Source of the DNA: Paraherbaspirillum soli
GTDB lineage: Bacteria; Pseudomonadota; Gammaproteobacteria; Burkholderiales; Burkholderiaceae_D
DNA: 64,000 nt
Direction: 5' to 3'
NCBI RefSeq assembly: GCF_042654985.1
Contig: NZ_JBHSMT010000013.1
Location: forward strand, 248,001 to 312,000
Positions 51,743-61,607 of this stretch are shown here, piece by piece; the first letter of the stretch is position 1; every line of letters begins with the position of its first letter. A program made the position numbers and the translations under genes. Under the pieces are notes generated by a model. The model ran no database searches. It saw nothing but the letters and a program-made list of their open reading frames with translations, and had not been told where the DNA came from.

Positions 51743-53722
51743 TCAGGACCTCGCTGTATCGTAAGTGGGTATTTCAGCGGCCTCGGCACCCTCGCCGATG
51801 CTACCGCCGAGATAGGCCTCGATCACCTTCGGGTCCACTTGTATTGCGATGGGCTTGCCTTCAGCAATTTTCTGGCCGAAGTCGAGCACCGTGACCGTAT
51901 CGGAAATCGACATCACCACGTCCATATGATGTTCGATCAGGATGATCGTCATGCCTTGCTGCCGGATCTTATGAATGATGGCGATCAAATCCTTGATATC
52001 CGGCGCGGTCAAGCCAGCGGCCGGCTCGTCCAGCAGCAGCAATTCCGGATTCAGTCCTAGCGCGCGCCCGATTTCGAGCAAGCGTTGTTTGCCATACGGC
52101 AGATTGCGCGCTTCCTCATGCGCCAGATCAGACAATCCGACGAATTGCAAAATGCCGGCGGCGCGAACTCGCGCAGCTTGCTCTTCGTTGCGGTAACGGC
52201 GGGTATTGAAAATCACATCCAGCACATTGCTGCGGTAGCTGTGATGCAGTCCGACCAAGACGTTCTCGGTGGCGCTCATTTCCCCAAACAGTTGCACATT
52301 CTGGAAAGTCCGGGCCACACCGCCGAGCGCGATCGCCGACGGGGTCGAACCGGAGATCGTCTTGCCCTTGAACTCGACCTTGCCGGCAGTCGGCTGATAA
52401 ATACCGGTGAGTACGTTCATCATGGTGCTCTTGCCCGAGCCATTCGGCCCGATCAGACCATGCACCGAGCCTTTGACGATATCCAGATTGACTTGATTGA
52501 GCGCTTTGAGACCGCCGAACTGCATCAGAATTTGCTTGACGCTGAGTAGATTGCCGCCGGCTGCGACTTTGCCGCCGCTCGCAGCCCATGCATGCTCAGG
52601 ATTGGGCGCGGCGGTTGGCACCGATATGTCCAATGGCGCAGCTCCTTTGCCAAGCATTCCTCGCACAAACCCGACGATGCCATCCTGCAAGTAATAGACG
52701 ACAAACAAGGTCATCAGCCCGAATATCGTCAAGCGCCAGTCGGTCATGCTTTCCAGCCGATAAGAGAAGATCGCCATAGCGACAGTCGCGACCACGGGCA
52801 CGACAATCTGACGCCATGTTTTGCGCTGCTTCAGCAACAAGAATGCGCCGGCCAACACGGCAATCACTGCCGCAGCCGTGGCAATTTGTCGAAACAGCGC
52901 AATATCCGCCAACAAACTTGGCAGCATCACCACGATTAATGCGCCTATCAGCGATCCGCTGCGGCTCTTGCGGCCACCCATGATGACCGCCAGCAGGAAT
53001 AGAATCGTCAACTCGAAGTTATAGGTATTGGGCGAAATATATTCTTCCGAATACGCATACAGGCTGCCCGACAGACCGGCCAGCGCAGCACTGATCACGA
53101 ACGCGTACACCTTGTAGCGGTAGACCGACACCCCCATGCAATCGGACGCAATCGGACTGTCGCGCAGCGCCTGGAAAGCACGCCCCAGGTGGGATCTGAC
53201 TATCCGATGGACGGCGATCAGCGACAGCAGCATCAATCCCGCCACCAGATAAAAATAGCCGACCTCACCCAGTTGATAGCCGAAGAATGACGGCTTGCTC
53301 AACTTGATACCCATCGGGCCTTCAGTCAGAAAGCTCATTTCATTGATCAAGATCTGGATGATGGTGCCGAACGCCAGCGTGACCATTGCCAGATAAGGGC
53401 CGGTAACGCGCAATGCCGGCAATGCCAGAATCGCACCGAACAAGGCCGTCACCGCGAAGCTGGCCGGCATCGCCAGCACAAATGGCCAGCCGAGTTTGAA
53501 CACCAGTACGCCAGTGGTATACGAGCCGATGCCGAACAATCCGGCATGCCCGAGCGAGACTTGTCCGGTGTAACCGACCACGATATCCAGCCCGAACAGC
53601 AGGATCGCGTAAATCAGGATGGTTTCGGCCAGATGAATGTAATACGGGTTTGTGAATACCTGCGGAAACGCCGCCAGCACAACGATGGCGGTCAAAGCCA
53701 GTGCGAATATCTTTTTGTTCAT
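51743..53722 (-). CDS. Fused LivM-LivG: branched-chain amino acid permease plus ATPase
   Basis: 659 residues. The N-terminal ~310 are LivM with about eight helices (VGYTGQVSLGHAGLFGIGSY, AFQALRDSPIASDCMGVSVYRYKVYAFVISAALAGLSGSLYA). An extra helix region follows (about 310-360), then a linker and the LivG ATPase from about 395: Walker A LIGPNGSGKSTMMNVL, signature LPYGKQRLLEIGRALG, Walker B LLLLDEPAAGLTAPD, switch IILIEHHMDVVM. In E. coli these are two genes. No stop or frameshift lies between the halves. Confidence 0.92.
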   Translation of the reverse strand: MNKKIFALALTAIVVLAAFPQVFTNPYYIHLAETILIYAILLFGLDIVVGYTGQVSLGHAGLFGIGSYTTGVLVFKLGWPFVLAMPASFAVTALFGAILALPALRVTGPYLAMVTLAFGTIIQILINEMSFLTEGPMGIKLSKPSFFGYQLGEVGYFYLVAGLMLLSLIAVHRIVRSHLGRAFQALRDSPIASDCMGVSVYRYKVYAFVISAALAGLSGSLYAYSEEYISPNTYNFELTILFLLAVIMGGRKSRSGSLIGALIVVMLPSLLADIALFRQIATAAAVIAVLAGAFLLLKQRKTWRQIVVPVVATVAMAIFSYRLESMTDWRLTIFGLMTLFVVYYLQDGIVGFVRGMLGKGAAPLDISVPTAAPNPEHAWAASGGKVAAGGNLLSVKQILMQFGGLKALNQVNLDIVKGSVHGLIGPNGSGKSTMMNVLTGIYQPTAGKVEFKGKTISGSTPSAIALGGVARTFQNVQLFGEMSATENVLVGLHHSYRSNVLDVIFNTRRYRNEEQAARVRAAGILQFVGLSDLAHEEARNLPYGKQRLLEIGRALGLNPELLLLDEPAAGLTAPDIKDLIAIIHKIRQQGMTIILIEHHMDVVMSISDTVTVLDFGQKIAEGKPIAIQVDPKVIEAYLGGSIGEGAEAAEIPTYDTARS

Positions 53723-53724
53723 GC

Positions 53725-54615
53725 TCAGACCTTCTTGACTGCGGTTTTACCGAACAGGCCAGCCGGTTTGATTGCCAACACCAACAGCAACAGCAGCAAT
53801 CCCGGAACTTCTTTGTAACCGGTCGACAGGTAAAACCCGGTAAGGGTCTCGGCAATCCCCAATATCAAGCCGCCGACCACCGCCCCCATGCCCGATGTCA
53901 AGCCGCCGATAATCGCCACCGCAAACGCTTTCAAGCCCAGCACCGCGCCCATCGTGGCGCCGGTCAGCGTCAGCGGCGCCACCAGCACCCCGGCAAACGC
54001 GGCGGTGGCGGACGACAAGGCGTAAGAAAAAGTAATCACCATGCTGGTATTGATGCCCATCAGGCCGGCGGCATCGCGGTCGTTCGAGGTGGCGACCACA
54101 GCCTTGCCGTAAATCGACTTGCGGTTGAACAGCTCGACCGCCAGCATCATCGCCAGCGCACCGAGCACCACCAGCACTTGCATCGGCTGCACCTGGGCGC
54201 CGAACACTTGAAACGGCGTCGCCGACAAGGGCGTCGGAAAAGTCAGGTCTTCTTTGCCCCAGATGTTTTCGGCGACATTCTTGAAGATAATGGCAAGCGC
54301 GATGGTCGACATGATCCAGCCGAATTCCGATTTGATCTTGAGCGCCGGACGCACACCGATCCGTTCGACCAGCATGCCTTGCAACGCACCGAACACAATC
54401 ACGATCGGAATCATCAACCAGTAGTTGAGATAAGGGCCGCCGTGAATATTGCCAACCAGGCTAAGGCCAACCAAAGCCCCAAGCATCAACGCTTCACCCT
54501 GACCGAAATTGAGGGTGCCGGAAGTAGCAAATGTGAGTTGATAACCAAAAGCGATCACCGCGTAAATCATTCCTAGCGCGATGCCGCTAAAAACCAGTTG
54601 CAGCAGAATGTCCAT
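53725..54615 (-). CDS. livH: Branched-chain amino acid ABC permease LivH
   Basis: 296 residues, eight predicted helices, with LVFSGIALGMIYAVIAFGYQLTFATSGTLNFGQGEALMLGAL at the start and AFAVAIIGGLTSGMGAVVGGLILGIAETL near the end, both typical of LivH. It stops two bases before the LivM-LivG start, so translation is coupled. Separated from the binding-protein gene by 240 bases without a gene. Confidence 0.93.
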   Translation of the reverse strand: MDILLQLVFSGIALGMIYAVIAFGYQLTFATSGTLNFGQGEALMLGALVGLSLVGNIHGGPYLNYWLMIPIVIVFGALQGMLVERIGVRPALKIKSEFGWIMSTIALAIIFKNVAENIWGKEDLTFPTPLSATPFQVFGAQVQPMQVLVVLGALAMMLAVELFNRKSIYGKAVVATSNDRDAAGLMGINTSMVITFSYALSSATAAFAGVLVAPLTLTGATMGAVLGLKAFAVAIIGGLTSGMGAVVGGLILGIAETLTGFYLSTGYKEVPGLLLLLLVLAIKPAGLFGKTAVKKV

Positions 54616-54855
54616 AATATTTACCCAGGGAGTTGCGTCTCAGCGGCGTTGCGAAAGCGACGCGATCATGTGGGGCAAGGTGGGCCGGCGCTTTAGCAAG
54701 GCCGGCCTGAGCAAGAGAATCCGATTCAAGGAGGCTAACGAGCAAGCGTCAACCGGCGCCGGACGGCACGCAGCGAACCAGGCATTACCTGATATCGTCC
54801 AGCGCCAGTCCAGGCATATGCAGCAAGCTGTTGAACCGGCCCTAACGCTGCTCGC

Positions 54856-56019
54856 TTATTTGGCCAATACCACGCGGCCGTTTTTGACCTCGCCGATCAC
54901 CACCATATTGGGCTTGATCGCCTCATGGTCATCGTGCGTATATGGCCTGTTGTAGGTGGTGATGACGCCTTCCAGCTTCTCGTTCAGGTTCTCCAGTGCT
55001 TCACGCACCTTGACGCCATCGGTGCTGCCGGCCTGTTTGATAGCGGCAGCCAACAGAAAGATCGAATCGTAGCCCTGTGCAGCCGACACGGCGGAAGGAA
55101 TGCGGTCGACCTTGTAGGCTTTCTGATAGGCCTCGATGAAGGCCTTGCGTTTTGGCGTATTGCCGTCCTGGATAAAGGTTTGCGGCATGCGAGCCCCCTC
55201 GCCATTCTTGCCGGCGTTGTCAATGAAATTCCCCATCGACAGCGGCCAGCTGCCAATCATTGGCACCTTCCAGTTGAGTTTTTCCATGCCGTTGGCTATT
55301 TGCGCCAGTTCCGGGCCGATGCCGTAAGTCAGCACCACTTCCGCCCCGCCTTGCTTAGCCTTGAGCAATTGGGCGGTCATGTCGACATCTTTCAGGTTGT
55401 ACTTTTCGACGGCAACCGGTTTGATGCCCTTGGCGGCCAAAGCGCGTTCCAGGTCTTCTTTGCCGAGTTGGCCATAGTTCGTCGAGTCAGCAAGAATCGC
55501 GACTTTAGTGTGTTTCTGACGCACCACTGCTTCGTTGACTATCATCGCGGACTGGATCGCGTCGTTGGCAGACGTGCGAAATATGTAGTTGTCTTTGTAT
55601 TCTGGCAGCACAAACTGCCTGGTAATCACGCTACCGGTGGCGACGTTATTCATGACCGGGATCTTGGCGGCTTGATAGAAACGTTGCGATGCCAGCGCTA
55701 CGCCGGTGTTATTGAAACCGACGGTGGCAACCACGTTCTCTTTGTTGATCAGTTCTTGCGCAACCTGCACGCCACGTTCATTTTTTGCTTCATCGTCACG
55801 CTCGACCAATTGCAACGGGCGTCCCAGAACGCCTCCCTTGGCATTAATGTCGGCAACCGCCAACTTGACGCCATCGCGCATGGAAACGCCCATCGGCGCC
55901 GAGCCTCCGGTGAACGGACCGGAAACGCCAATCTTGATTGGCTCGGCCGCGGTAGCTACGGCGGCCAGTGACCACCCTACCAATGCTGCAGCCATATACG
56001 TTTTAGTTATGTATGCCAT
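54856..56019 (-). CDS. Branched-chain amino acid binding protein, LivJ/LivK-like
   Basis: 387 residues with a signal peptide (ALVGWSLAAVATA) and the leucine-binding-protein fold: PIKIGVSGPFTGGSAPMGVSMRDGVKLAVADINAKGGVLGRPLQLVERDDEAKNERGVQ and ILADSTNYGQLGKEDLERALA. First gene of the liv operon. The ligand may be any branched-chain or related amino acid, or an aromatic acid. Confidence 0.9.
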   Translation of the reverse strand: MAYITKTYMAAALVGWSLAAVATAAEPIKIGVSGPFTGGSAPMGVSMRDGVKLAVADINAKGGVLGRPLQLVERDDEAKNERGVQVAQELINKENVVATVGFNNTGVALASQRFYQAAKIPVMNNVATGSVITRQFVLPEYKDNYIFRTSANDAIQSAMIVNEAVVRQKHTKVAILADSTNYGQLGKEDLERALAAKGIKPVAVEKYNLKDVDMTAQLLKAKQGGAEVVLTYGIGPELAQIANGMEKLNWKVPMIGSWPLSMGNFIDNAGKNGEGARMPQTFIQDGNTPKRKAFIEAYQKAYKVDRIPSAVSAAQGYDSIFLLAAAIKQAGSTDGVKVREALENLNEKLEGVITTYNRPYTHDDHEAIKPNMVVIGEVKNGRVVLAK

Positions 56020-56404
56020 GTCGTCCTCTTTCCCTCGTTATTTTGTTGATTAGCTTTAATGCAAACGGATTCTGCGAAATTTCAACAACAACCGGTCAAC
56101 GCTTACTTTACAAACTTGGACATAAGTTATTGAAATACTTTTATGCGATCCAATGCTGGAAAGCAATAGTTATCGTAGCATTTCAGTTAACTCTTACAGG
56201 TTCCTGACAGCAACATGTTTTTTGACTATCGCTGTACTATATCCGATCATTTGCTTTAATGCTTACAATAAAGCCTCAATCAATTTGCGAAAGTTCTTCT
56301 TCATGCCTAAGGTTTTTTTGACTTTGATGGCAACTTACGAACCGTATAGGCAAAAAAAATCCCCGGCGAACCGAGGATTTTTTTGATACTTGTTGCGTCA
56401 GCTA
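56020..56404. other. Intergenic region, livK upstream and csp terminator
   Basis: AT-rich compared with its surroundings. 56020-56300 should carry the liv operon promoter; no confident -35/-10 pair was chosen. 56352-56384 holds the csp terminator: on the minus strand AATCCTCGG-TTCG-CCGGGGATT followed by seven T residues, where the G-U pair favours the minus strand and thus csp. Confidence 0.7.
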
Positions 56405-56608
56405 TTAGATAGGCTGAATATTGGAAGCTTGCTTACCCTTTGGGCCAGCAGTAACTTCAAACGAAACGCGTTGGTTTTCTTGCAGCGACTTGAAGCCGCT
56501 CGATTGAATTGCGGAGAAGTGTGCGAACAGATCTTCACCACCTTCATCAGGAGTGATAAAACCAAAACCCTTCGAATCATTGAACCACTTTACGATACCA
56601 GTTGCCAT
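56405..56608 (-). CDS. Cold shock protein, CspA family
   Basis: 67 residues, one cold shock domain, with RNP1 KGFGFITPD and RNP2 DLFAHFSAI complete. These small OB-fold proteins bind single-stranded RNA/DNA and melt mRNA structure. TAGGAAATGT precedes the ATG. It has an extended leader of about 100 bases and a terminator immediately after. Confidence 0.95.
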   Translation of the reverse strand: MATGIVKWFNDSKGFGFITPDEGGEDLFAHFSAIQSSGFKSLQENQRVSFEVTAGPKGKQASNIQPI

Positions 56609-56750
56609 TACATTTCCTATTTCAGTTAAGTTGGGCTGTCGCCCGTTAGATCGTTTGAAGCAAGAAAGGAATGACAGACTAATACTGCACTACTAGCTCG
56701 AATCTTAAACGACATCGTATTATAACGGAAAATTTGATTTAAAACACATG
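56609..56750 (-). promoter_or_regulatory. csp promoter and ~100-base untranslated leader
   Basis: On the minus strand a perfect -10 TATAAT lies at 56719-56724, in an AT-rich stretch with a weak -35. The start would be near 56712, leaving about 100 bases of leader, the layout of cold-inducible csp messages. The rest of the gap to 56981 shows no gene. Confidence 0.6.
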
Positions 56751-56981
56751 AGGCGCAAATAAAAGTTGCGCAGTGGAAAATATTTGCGTTTTTAATTGCC
56801 ATATCTACCACGACAACTGCCAACCATCGCGGCTTGCAGTCAACTCCGCTGTCCATGTCGCTTGATCTGCCTACGACCGGTCAAGTACCATTTTTTCCTA
56901 CATTGCGCTTGGCGCTGGCTGCCCGGCCGGGGCGGAATTAATCGCTTCCACCGCCCAGCCTGAGATCAATCAATCGCCGGC

Positions 56982-57992
56982 TTACAAAATATGCCGACCG
57001 ACCCACCAGGCAATCGCCGCCATGAAGGCCGATGCTGGAATGGTCAGCAGCCAAGCCCAAACGATATTGCCGGCGACTCCCCATCGCACTGCAGACATCT
57101 TGTGTGCTGCACCGACGCCGACAATGGCGCCGGTAATGGTATGCGTGGTCGAAACGGGTACGCCGAGCATGGTTGCCAGGAATAGCGTGATCGCACCGCC
57201 AGTTTCGGCGCAAAAACCGCCCACAGGTTTCAGTTTGGTGATTTTTTGTCCCATGGTCTTGACGATCCGCCAGCCGCCAAACAGTGTGCCGAGACTGATC
57301 GCGCTATAACAGGAAATAATGACCCACCAAGGCGGCAAAGTATCGGATTGCTGTGAAAAACCTGTCGCGATCAACAACATCCAGATGATGCCTATCGTCT
57401 TTTGCGCATCGTTACCGCCGTGCCCCAAGCTATACATCGAGGCCGATACCAGTTGCAATCGACGGAACCATTTATCCACCTTGCGCGGCGTCGAACGCAC
57501 GAATATCCACGACACCAGCACCATCATGATTGAGCCGAACACAAAGCCGAGCAGCGGCGACAGCACAATAAATGCGATGGTCTTGATCAGTCCTGCCGAG
57601 ATCAATGAGCCAGTGCCGGCCTTAGCCACGGCGGAACCGACCAGCCCCCCGATCAGCGCATGCGACGACGATGACGGAATGCCGTAATACCAGGTCAGGA
57701 TGTTCCAGCAGATAGCCCCAACCAACGCGCCGAACACCACGTAGTGATCCACCACGCTGGGATCGATGGTGCCCTTGCCTACCGTCGCTGCAACGTGCAG
57801 CTGAAATACGGCAATCGCTATAAAGTTGAACAAGGCGGCCATGGCGACCGCTTGCTGCGGTTTCAGCACGCCGGTGGAAACAACCGTGGCGATGGCATTC
57901 GCGGCATCATGAAAACCGTTCATGAAGTCGAATACCAACGCCAGTGCGATAAGAGAAACGAGAACGTAGATACTGATTTGAAGAGTGTGCAT
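56982..57992 (-). CDS. pit: Low-affinity inorganic phosphate transporter, Pit family
   Basis: 336 residues, about ten membrane segments, with both copies of the PiT signature: FDFMNGFHDAANAIATVVSTGVL near the start, SSSHALIGGLVGSAVAKAG, and GVPVSTTHTITGAIVGVGAAHKM near the end. It imports phosphate (as metal-phosphate) with protons. It follows the DUF47 gene in the same direction after 141 bases, the usual pair. Confidence 0.93.
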   Translation of the reverse strand: MHTLQISIYVLVSLIALALVFDFMNGFHDAANAIATVVSTGVLKPQQAVAMAALFNFIAIAVFQLHVAATVGKGTIDPSVVDHYVVFGALVGAICWNILTWYYGIPSSSSHALIGGLVGSAVAKAGTGSLISAGLIKTIAFIVLSPLLGFVFGSIMMVLVSWIFVRSTPRKVDKWFRRLQLVSASMYSLGHGGNDAQKTIGIIWMLLIATGFSQQSDTLPPWWVIISCYSAISLGTLFGGWRIVKTMGQKITKLKPVGGFCAETGGAITLFLATMLGVPVSTTHTITGAIVGVGAAHKMSAVRWGVAGNIVWAWLLTIPASAFMAAIAWWVGRHIL

Positions 57993-58133
57993 GAATAAGT
58001 CGAGTCGTCTTTTTTTGGATTACATCAATTTGGTACGAGAGCAGCAATTCCGATTTGCATTAAAAGCACAAGGACGCAACGGAATAACGGAAGCAATGTG
58101 CAAGCGACCGTCAGCTACTCCCCCACTCTGCCA

Positions 58134-58760
58134 TCAGGCGTTTTCTACGATGATGCCTTCGATGATGTTGGCGACATCCTCACAACGATCAGTCACAGTT
58201 TCCAGGAGCTCGTAAATCGCCTTGAGCTTGATCAGGGTCCGTACATCCGGCTCATCGCGGAACAGCTTGGACATTGCCGCACGCATCACGTGGTCGGCAT
58301 CCGACTCCAGACGATCAATCTCAACGCAGATTGCGAGAATCTCGCGCGAGTTGTCCATGTTGTGCAATAAAGCCACTGCCGCCTTGACCTTCTCGGCGCA
58401 GCCCAGGCAGAGTTCTGCCAGGCGCTTGGCTTCTGGCGTGATGGCCTTGATGTCGTACAGCGAAATGGTCTGTGCCGCATCCTCCAGCAGGTCCAGGATG
58501 TCATCCATCCGTGTAATCAACTGATGGATATCGTCGCGGTCGAGCGGTGTAATGAAGGTTTTATGCAACATGTCGATCGCGTTGTGCGTAACTTGATCTG
58601 CCTGCTTTTCAATTCCTTCGATCGCATGGACGCGAATTTCCAGATCGTCGAAATTAGTCATCAATGCCACCATTTCTTTGGCGCCCTTGACGCATAATTC
58701 TGCGTGCTGGTTAAAGAGCTCAAAGAATTTGCCCTCGGTGGGCATCAGTCGTCCAAACAT
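58134..58760 (-). CDS. DUF47/PhoU-like phosphate transport regulator
   Basis: 208 residues, all helical, with the DUF47 pattern FFELFNQHAELCVKGAKEMVALM, EKQADQVTHNAIDMLHKTFITPLDRDDIHQLITRMDDILDLLEDA. PhoU-like helical proteins of this group accompany Pit transporters and probably tune them. No separate regulator is near. Confidence 0.9.
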   Translation of the reverse strand: MFGRLMPTEGKFFELFNQHAELCVKGAKEMVALMTNFDDLEIRVHAIEGIEKQADQVTHNAIDMLHKTFITPLDRDDIHQLITRMDDILDLLEDAAQTISLYDIKAITPEAKRLAELCLGCAEKVKAAVALLHNMDNSREILAICVEIDRLESDADHVMRAAMSKLFRDEPDVRTLIKLKAIYELLETVTDRCEDVANIIEGIIVENA

Positions 58761-58912
58761 GTTTACTCTCTCTTCTGAGGGGGGGGTTAAGCTGAATCTA
58801 AAGCCGAATATCTTAAATTAATGCACACAATCGCCACAAGCCTGAAATATTACAGGCTCGGGCTAGTTCACATCGAGTGGGTGTTACAGATGTCGCCGAT
58901 ATCGTCAGGCGA

Positions 58913-60325
58913 TCAATCTCCGCCGTACGGGGCTGCCAGACTACCGGCGTAGTTATCGAATTTTGTATATTGCCCCAGGAAGCTCAGCCGCACACTGCCG
59001 ATTGGGCCGTTACGCTGCTTGCCGATGATGATCTCGGCGGTCCCTTTTTCTTGCGAATCCGGGTTGTAAACTTCGTCACGATAAATGAACAGAATGACGT
59101 CGGCATCCTGTTCAATAGCGCCCGATTCGCGCAAATCGGACATGACCGGACGCTTGTTGGGGCGTTGCTCCAGCGACCGATTCAACTGCGATAACGCGAT
59201 GACCGGACATTGAAGCTCTTTTGCCAAGCCTTTCAGATTACGAGAAATTTCAGAAATTTCAGTGGCGCGGTTTTCGCCCGCATTGTTGGCGGACATCAGC
59301 TGCAAATAGTCGATAATGATCAGGCCGAGCGTGCCGCACTGGCGCGACAAGCGGCGTGCACGCGCGCGCAACTCGATGGAACTCAGCGCGGGCGTTTCGT
59401 CAATGAACAACTGTGCGTCGTTCATCTTCTGTATCGCATGTGTCAAACGCGGCCAGTCTTCGTCATTGAGACGGCCGGTACGCAAGCGATGCTGATCGAG
59501 CTTGCCGACCGAGCCCAGCATACGCATGGCCAGCTGAGCGCCGCCCATTTCCATCGAAAAAATCGCCACCGGCAAACCGCTGTCGATCGCAACGTTCTCG
59601 CCGATATTGACTGAGAACGCAGTCTTACCCATCGACGGCCGACCTGCAACGATCACCAAATCGCCCTTCTGCAAGCCGGAAGTCATCTTGTCGAGATCGA
59701 TAAAGCCGGTAGACACCCCGGTAATCTCGCTCTGATTGTCGCGGTTGTAGAGTTCGTCGATACGCTCGACCACCTGCGTCAACAACGGTTGGATTTCCTG
59801 GAAACCCTGGGCGCCGCGGGCGCCTTCTTCCGCAATCGCAAAGATCTTCGATTCGGCCTCGTCCAGCATCTGCTTGACTTCCTTGCCTTGCGGACTGAAA
59901 GCCTGACCGGAAATTTCGTCAGCGACGGTGATCAGTTTTCGCAACACGCCCCGGTCACGCACAATCTCGGCATAACGACGAATATTGGCGGCGGACGGGG
60001 TGTTCTGCGCGAGCGCATTGAGGTAGGTCAGACCGCCGACTTCCTCGGCCTTGCCGGTACCGCTCAGCGACTCGTAAACGGTGATGACGTCGGCCGGCTT
60101 CGTACTATTGATCAGCTTAACCATGTGCTGAAAAATAATACGATGATCGTAACGATAAAAATCGTCGGCGTTAACAAAATCAGCGATCTTGTCCCACGCC
60201 GCGTTATCCAGCAACAATCCACCTAAAACAGATTGCTCTGCTTCGATCGAATGGGGTGGAACGCGGAGGGAGTCAAGCTGTGGATCAGGCGCTGCTTTTG
60301 AAGGTGCTTTTGAAGATGCTTTCAT
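58913..60325 (-). CDS. dnaB: Replicative DNA helicase DnaB
   Basis: 470 residues. N-terminal DnaB domain (VPPHSIEAEQSVLGGLLLDNAAWD), linker, then the RecA-like helicase: Walker A VAGRPSMGKTAFSVNI, the H2-H4 region IIIDYLQLM, and ALSQLNRSLEQRPNKRPVMSDLRESGAIEQDADVILF. No intein is present. It follows rplI, the order usual in betaproteobacteria, but a terminator separates them. Confidence 0.97.
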   Translation of the reverse strand: MKASSKAPSKAAPDPQLDSLRVPPHSIEAEQSVLGGLLLDNAAWDKIADFVNADDFYRYDHRIIFQHMVKLINSTKPADVITVYESLSGTGKAEEVGGLTYLNALAQNTPSAANIRRYAEIVRDRGVLRKLITVADEISGQAFSPQGKEVKQMLDEAESKIFAIAEEGARGAQGFQEIQPLLTQVVERIDELYNRDNQSEITGVSTGFIDLDKMTSGLQKGDLVIVAGRPSMGKTAFSVNIGENVAIDSGLPVAIFSMEMGGAQLAMRMLGSVGKLDQHRLRTGRLNDEDWPRLTHAIQKMNDAQLFIDETPALSSIELRARARRLSRQCGTLGLIIIDYLQLMSANNAGENRATEISEISRNLKGLAKELQCPVIALSQLNRSLEQRPNKRPVMSDLRESGAIEQDADVILFIYRDEVYNPDSQEKGTAEIIIGKQRNGPIGSVRLSFLGQYTKFDNYAGSLAAPYGGD

Positions 60326-60374
60326 GGCGCGAATTATACCCGCTTCGCCCTCTCATCCAGAATAAAAAGGGCAA

Positions 60375-60402
60375 TAAAAAAGCCGGGAAAACCCGGCTTT
60401 TT
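60375..60402 (-). terminator. Terminator of the rpsF-priB-rpsR-rplI operon
   Basis: On the minus strand AGCCGGG-TTT-TCCCGGCT is followed by TTTTT. It stands 32 bases after the rplI stop and before dnaB; it is nearly symmetric and may also work in the other direction. Confidence 0.88.
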
Positions 60403-60434
60403 CAATACTACAACAACTATTGGCTAGACACCAA

Positions 60435-60887
60435 TTAAGCGTGCTCGCCGATCACAGCAACGGTGACGTCAATGACGACGTCAGTGTGCAATGCAACCGA
60501 TACAGCGTGCTCGCCAACGATCTTCAACGGACCGGTAGGCAAACGCACTTGTGCTTTTTCAACCGCAAAACCTTGCTTGGTCAACGCTTCAGCGATATCG
60601 AAGTTGGTGACGGAACCGAACAAACGGCCATCAACACCCGACTTTTGCGAAATCTGTACGGTCATGCCGTTCAGCTTCTCGCCCTGCGCTTGAGCCGCAG
60701 CCAATTTTTCAGCAGCTGCCTTTTCCAGATCAGCACGTTTCGCTTCGAATTCAGCGATAGCTGTCGTTGTAGCACGACGTGCCATGCGTTGCGGGATCAG
60801 GAAGTTACGCGCGTAACCGTCTTTGACACGAACAACTTCACCCAGATTGCCGAGATTAACGACTTTTTCCAACAGAATAACTTGCAT
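60435..60887 (-). CDS. rplI: Ribosomal protein L9 (bL9)
   Basis: 150 residues, full length for bL9. MQVILLEKVVNLGNLGEVVRVKDGYARNFLIP is the RNA-binding N-terminal domain, followed by the long helix (EFEAKRADLEKAAAEKLAAAQ) and the C-terminal domain (DVVIDVTVAVIGE). Last gene of the operon. Confidence 0.98.
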   Translation of the reverse strand: MQVILLEKVVNLGNLGEVVRVKDGYARNFLIPQRMARRATTTAIAEFEAKRADLEKAAAEKLAAAQAQGEKLNGMTVQISQKSGVDGRLFGSVTNFDIAEALTKQGFAVEKAQVRLPTGPLKIVGEHAVSVALHTDVVIDVTVAVIGEHA

Positions 60888-60913
60888 ATTTTTCTCCTAT
60901 TTCAAGTCGTCAA

Positions 60914-61198
60914 TTACGCGTTGTGCAGATCGGTGTATGGCAGCAGCGCCAGGAAACGTGCGCGTTTGATCGCGGTGTCCACTTGACGTTGATAAATTGC
61001 CTTGGTGCCGGTCAGACGTGCTGGCATGATCTTGCCGTTTTCCTGAACAAAATCCTTCAGCGTGTCGACGTCTTTGTAATCAACGCTAGCAACGTGTGCA
61101 GCGGTGAAACGGCAGAACTTCTTACGCTTGAACAGCGGGTTTTGTTGTTGACGCTTATTTTTCAGTTTGCTTTTATCGAACTTTTTACCGAATGCCAT
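60914..61198 (-). CDS. rpsR: Ribosomal protein S18 (bS18)
   Basis: 94 residues; a Lys-rich N-terminal extension precedes KFCRFTAAHVASVDYKDVDTLKDFV and the conserved ARLTGTKAIYQRQVDTAIKRARFLALLPYTD. Between priB and rplI. Confidence 0.98.
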   Translation of the reverse strand: MAFGKKFDKSKLKNKRQQQNPLFKRKKFCRFTAAHVASVDYKDVDTLKDFVQENGKIMPARLTGTKAIYQRQVDTAIKRARFLALLPYTDLHNA

Positions 61199-61221
61199 TT
61201 TTGGCTCCTGTATCTAAATAA

Positions 61222-61554
61222 TTAATCTGCACTTTCAGCTGAGCTTCCAGTTTCGTGTGCAGCGAAATCCGTGATGTGAAATACCAGGCTTCTACCGTTG
61301 CGACTCTTACGCGCCATAAATCCCGAGAACCAGAATTTCCCTCCCAGCTCTGCCCGACTGAATCTTCCCGAAATTTCGCCCGCGGCAACCGCGGAAATTT
61401 CGAATTCAATCTGGCGCTGGATCCCCGCCTCAATCGGCTCCGACCTGTGCTGCAATGTTGCCGCCACGATCGGAATACCTGCCGGCGTATAGCGTATTAC
61501 CTCACGCTCGGCAATTTCTGCAATCAATTGAAAGACGTTATTGGGCTTACTCAC
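61222..61554 (-). CDS. priB: Primosomal replication protein N (PriB)
   Basis: 110 residues, single OB fold: LIAEIAEREVIRYTPAGIPIV, the L45-like loop and GKFWFSGFMARKSRNGRSLVFHI. It binds single-stranded DNA and helps PriA reload DnaB. The place between rpsF and rpsR is standard. Confidence 0.95.
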   Translation of the reverse strand: MSKPNNVFQLIAEIAEREVIRYTPAGIPIVAATLQHRSEPIEAGIQRQIEFEISAVAAGEISGRFSRAELGGKFWFSGFMARKSRNGRSLVFHITDFAAHETGSSAESAD

Positions 61555-61607
61555 TCCAGGCAGGCTTAATGAATACGTAATGAATGCAGGTGGCAGCTTA
61601 GTCTTGC

